Of a stretch of DNA of 64,000 nt, positions 62,217-64,000 are shown piece after piece. The stretch spans positions 1 through 64,000 of the forward strand of contig NZ_ATXN01000008.1 in assembly GCF_000421705.1 (NCBI RefSeq), read 5' to 3'. The notes beneath the pieces are model-generated. The model made no database searches and was not told where the DNA came from. It saw only the letters and a list, made by a program, of their open reading frames with translations. A program made the position numbers and the translations under genes. How positions within the stretch are numbered: position 1 is the stretch's first letter; every line of letters starts with the position of its first letter. Origin of the DNA: Brevundimonas naejangsanensis DSM 23858. GTDB lineage: Bacteria > Pseudomonadota > Alphaproteobacteria > Caulobacterales > Caulobacteraceae.

Positions 62217-63191
62217 ATGACCCAAGCCCCCGCCCTGCCCGTCAACGCCATCGAGGTCAGGGGGCTGAAAAAGACCTACAAGGGCTCGCGCAAGTCGCCG
62301 CCGAAGACGGCCCTGCGCGGGGTCGACCTGACGGTGCCGCGCGGCTCCATGTTCGGCCTGCTGGGACCGAACGGCGCAGGCAAGTCGACCCTGATCAACA
62401 TCATCGCCGGGGTGGTGAACAAGTCCGAGGGCACGGTCCGCATCTGGGATCGCGACATCGACCATGAGGCGCGCGACGCCCGCTCGGCCCTGGGCGTGGT
62501 GCCGCAGGAGATCGTCGCCGACGTCTTCTTCACTCCGCGCGAGGCGCTGGAAGTTCAAGCCGGTTTCTATGGCGTGCCGGCGAACGAGCGCCGCTCGGAT
62601 GAACTGTTGGCGGCGCTGGGCCTGTCGGACAAGGCCAACGCCTATGTCCGCGCCCTGTCCGGCGGCATGAAGCGGCGCCTGATGGTGGCCAAGGCCCTGG
62701 TGCACAATCCGCCGGTCCTGATCCTGGACGAGCCGACAGCGGGCGTGGACGTCGAGCTGCGCCGCCAGCTGTGGGACTATGTCCGCAAGATCAACGAGGA
62801 GGGGGTGACGGTGATCCTGACCACCCACTACCTCGAAGAGGCGCAGGAGTTGTGCGACACCATCGCCATCATCAACCGGGGCGAGGTCGTGGCCTGCGAG
62901 CCGACGCAGCAGCTCTTGAAGCGGCTGGACACCCGCAACGTCGTGGTGACGCCCGAAACAGCGCCCGACGCCCTGCCCGCCCTGAACGGCTTCGCCGTCG
63001 CCCCGCGCGCCAACGGGGCCTTCGTCGTCACCTATCGCACGGGCGAATCCAGCGTCGAACAGGTGCTGGCGGCCGTCCGCGCAGCGGGCGTGACCATCAA
63101 GGACATCGCCACCGAGGACCCGGATCTGGAAGACGTCTTCCTGGCCATGACCTACGGCGACACGAGCCGTCCGGATCCGACGCAGGACTGA
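62217..63191 (+). CDS. ABC transporter ATP-binding protein
   Basis: A 324-residue product from ATG 62217 (MTQAPALPVNAIEVRGLKKT); the frame extends to 62088. Walker A GLLGPNGAGKSTLIN, Q-loop LGVVPQEIVADVFFTPREAL, signature ALSGGMKRRLMVAKAL, Walker B PVLILDEPTAGVDVELRRQL and switch His ILTTHYLEEAQELCD are all intact. A C-terminal regulatory domain follows (about 230-324). Resembles drug- or polysaccharide-type (YadG/DrrA) exporters; no permease gene lies downstream, so the partner is elsewhere. Confidence 0.95.
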   Translation: MTQAPALPVNAIEVRGLKKTYKGSRKSPPKTALRGVDLTVPRGSMFGLLGPNGAGKSTLINIIAGVVNKSEGTVRIWDRDIDHEARDARSALGVVPQEIVADVFFTPREALEVQAGFYGVPANERRSDELLAALGLSDKANAYVRALSGGMKRRLMVAKALVHNPPVLILDEPTAGVDVELRRQLWDYVRKINEEGVTVILTTHYLEEAQELCDTIAIINRGEVVACEPTQQLLKRLDTRNVVVTPETAPDALPALNGFAVAPRANGAFVVTYRTGESSVEQVLAAVRAAGVTIKDIATEDPDLEDVFLAMTYGDTSRPDPTQD

Positions 63192-63226
63192 GGCGCGGGC
63201 GTCGCCGCCCTGTCGCCGCCCTGCCC

Positions 63227-63622
63227 TCAGGCGACCATCACCGTGCCCAGCAGAAGTTTGGCTCCCGGTTTGCCGAGGATCGAGCCCGTCGCGTGTTGCA
63301 AGGCGACAACCAGCCATTCGACATCCGGCGGCGCGTCCGGCAGCAACCGCTCTGCGGCGATGCGGACCACCTCATTATAGACGGCGCTGAGACGCGGCTG
63401 GGACAGGCGCGCCCGCTCCATCAGGGCGCCGTCGGCGATGTCGAGCCCTGTCTCGACCGTCATGACCCCGCGCCGCCCGTCGCGGCGCAGAACGGTCGCC
63501 GTGGCCGTGGGCAGGGACAGATAGCCGCCCTTGCCGCCCCGACTCTTCTCAGGCGAAGCGTGGGCGACGCCCGCCCATACGAGGCCGCTCAGAGTCAGGC
63601 CGATCAGTTGACGTCTGTCCAT
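63227..63622 (-). CDS. exported protein, unrecognised
   Basis: A 131-residue product with a signal peptide (QLIGLTLSGLVWAGVAHAS). The body, LSLPTATATVLRRDGRRGVM and TVETGLDIADGALMERARLS, then YNEVVRIAAERLLPDAPPDV, resembles a small periplasmic domain with a strand-helix pattern seen in flagellar FliL-like or Tat-substrate proteins, but not convincingly. Converges on the ABC ATPase gene. Confidence 0.65.
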   Translation of the reverse strand: MDRRQLIGLTLSGLVWAGVAHASPEKSRGGKGGYLSLPTATATVLRRDGRRGVMTVETGLDIADGALMERARLSQPRLSAVYNEVVRIAAERLLPDAPPDVEWLVVALQHATGSILGKPGAKLLLGTVMVA

Positions 63623-63700
63623 GACGCCACCCTAGACGCGCTCCCTTTCCCGGACGTTGACGCCTAGCCCCCGGCATGGCGGGGGCGTATGCGAAGGAGC

Positions 63701-64000
63701 ATGAGCATCGACCTGTCCCTCTATCGCCCCAACGTCGGGGTCGTCCTGTTCAACCCGGCCGGCCAGGTCTGGTTCGGCCGCCGCGCCGACACGCCCGAGC
63801 CGTGGAACTGGCAGTTCCCGCAAGGCGGCGTCGATGACGGCGAGGACCTGGAAGCCGCCGCCCGCCGTGAACTGCACGAGGAGACGGGCGTGCGATCCAT
63901 CGCTCTTCTGGGCCGCACGACCGAGTGGATTCCCTATGACTTCCCGCAAGGGCTGCCGAGCCCGAAAAGTTGGAGGGGCTGGAAAGGCCAGCGGCAGCAG
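63701..64000 (+). CDS. rppH: RNA pyrophosphohydrolase, cut by window edge
   Basis: At least 100 residues from ATG 63701, preceded by AAGGAG a few bases upstream. YRPNVGVVLFNPAGQVWFGR, NWQFPQGGVDDGEDLEAAAR and RELHEETGVRSIALLGRT form a complete Nudix box; PYDFPQGL is the RppH/IalA-type segment. Removes pyrophosphate from the 5' end of triphosphorylated RNA to start decay. The C-terminus lies outside the window. Confidence 0.94.
   Translation, partial: MSIDLSLYRPNVGVVLFNPAGQVWFGRRADTPEPWNWQFPQGGVDDGEDLEAAARRELHEETGVRSIALLGRTTEWIPYDFPQGLPSPKSWRGWKGQRQQ

Overview
The window is a high-GC alphaproteobacterial chromosome segment. Gene content and style (CycM-type cytochrome, UbiB/UbiE pair, DnaX without its zinc cysteines, globin-coupled chemoreceptor, EnvC/CtpA-like/divergent-deacetylase block, many Caulobacterales-style conserved hypotheticals) suggest Caulobacteraceae, most likely Brevundimonas. 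That assignment is inference from gene content, not from a database match.

Left part, 1-16932: a stack of integrated elements on one tRNA-Gly(CCC) gene. 1-2484 is the end of a prophage: a tail gene cut by the window edge, a run of four small overlapping phage genes, and a tyrosine-integrase C-terminal fragment pointing at the tRNA. 2540-2614 is the intact tRNA on the minus strand. Exact copies of its 5' part recur downstream, 42 nt at 11789-11830 and 22 nt at 16911-16932, and divide the region into two elements. Element 1 (2.6-11.8 kb) has an intact integrase, an AlpA/Xis-like protein, a BfiI-type restriction-modification system (PLD-fold nuclease plus two SPPY methyltransferases), a serine recombinase, a small membrane protein, two XRE regulators and two hairpin-rich non-coding stretches. 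Element 2 (11.8-16.9 kb) is a decayed prophage remnant with a broken integrase, broken tail gene, and broken holin and endolysin. Two intact, translationally coupled ATP-grasp genes lie between tail and lysis modules. The second is fused to a complete acylphosphatase domain. This pair is the best candidate here for a little-described system.

Right part, 17.0-64.0 kb: ordinary dense chromosome. In order: a TraB-family protease and an XRE/membrane-protein pair; rmuC, recR, ybaB and dnaX with a rutE-like nitroreductase; the SRP RNA; nudC, kdsB, a CycM-like cytochrome, an NlpC/P60 hydrolase and a leucyl aminopeptidase; a TPR protein, a NifU-like scaffold, yidD and thrS; a UPF0178 protein and arfB; ubiB/ubiE; a phhB/SDR pair; two exported amidohydrolases; etfAB; a PduO adenosyltransferase; a TonB receptor behind a Fur-like palindrome; ahcY behind a palindromic operator candidate; a globin-coupled MCP; bioB with a GNAT; a cell-envelope and ribosome-maturation run (deacetylase, CtpA-like protease, EnvC, rlmH, rsfS, nadD); gloA; an ABC ATPase; and rppH cut by the right edge.

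Two kinds of dispersed inverted repeat (a CCTCCCC type and a CTCATCCCGG type) sit in chromosomal intergenic spaces. I saw no rRNA gene, CRISPR array or insertion sequence.
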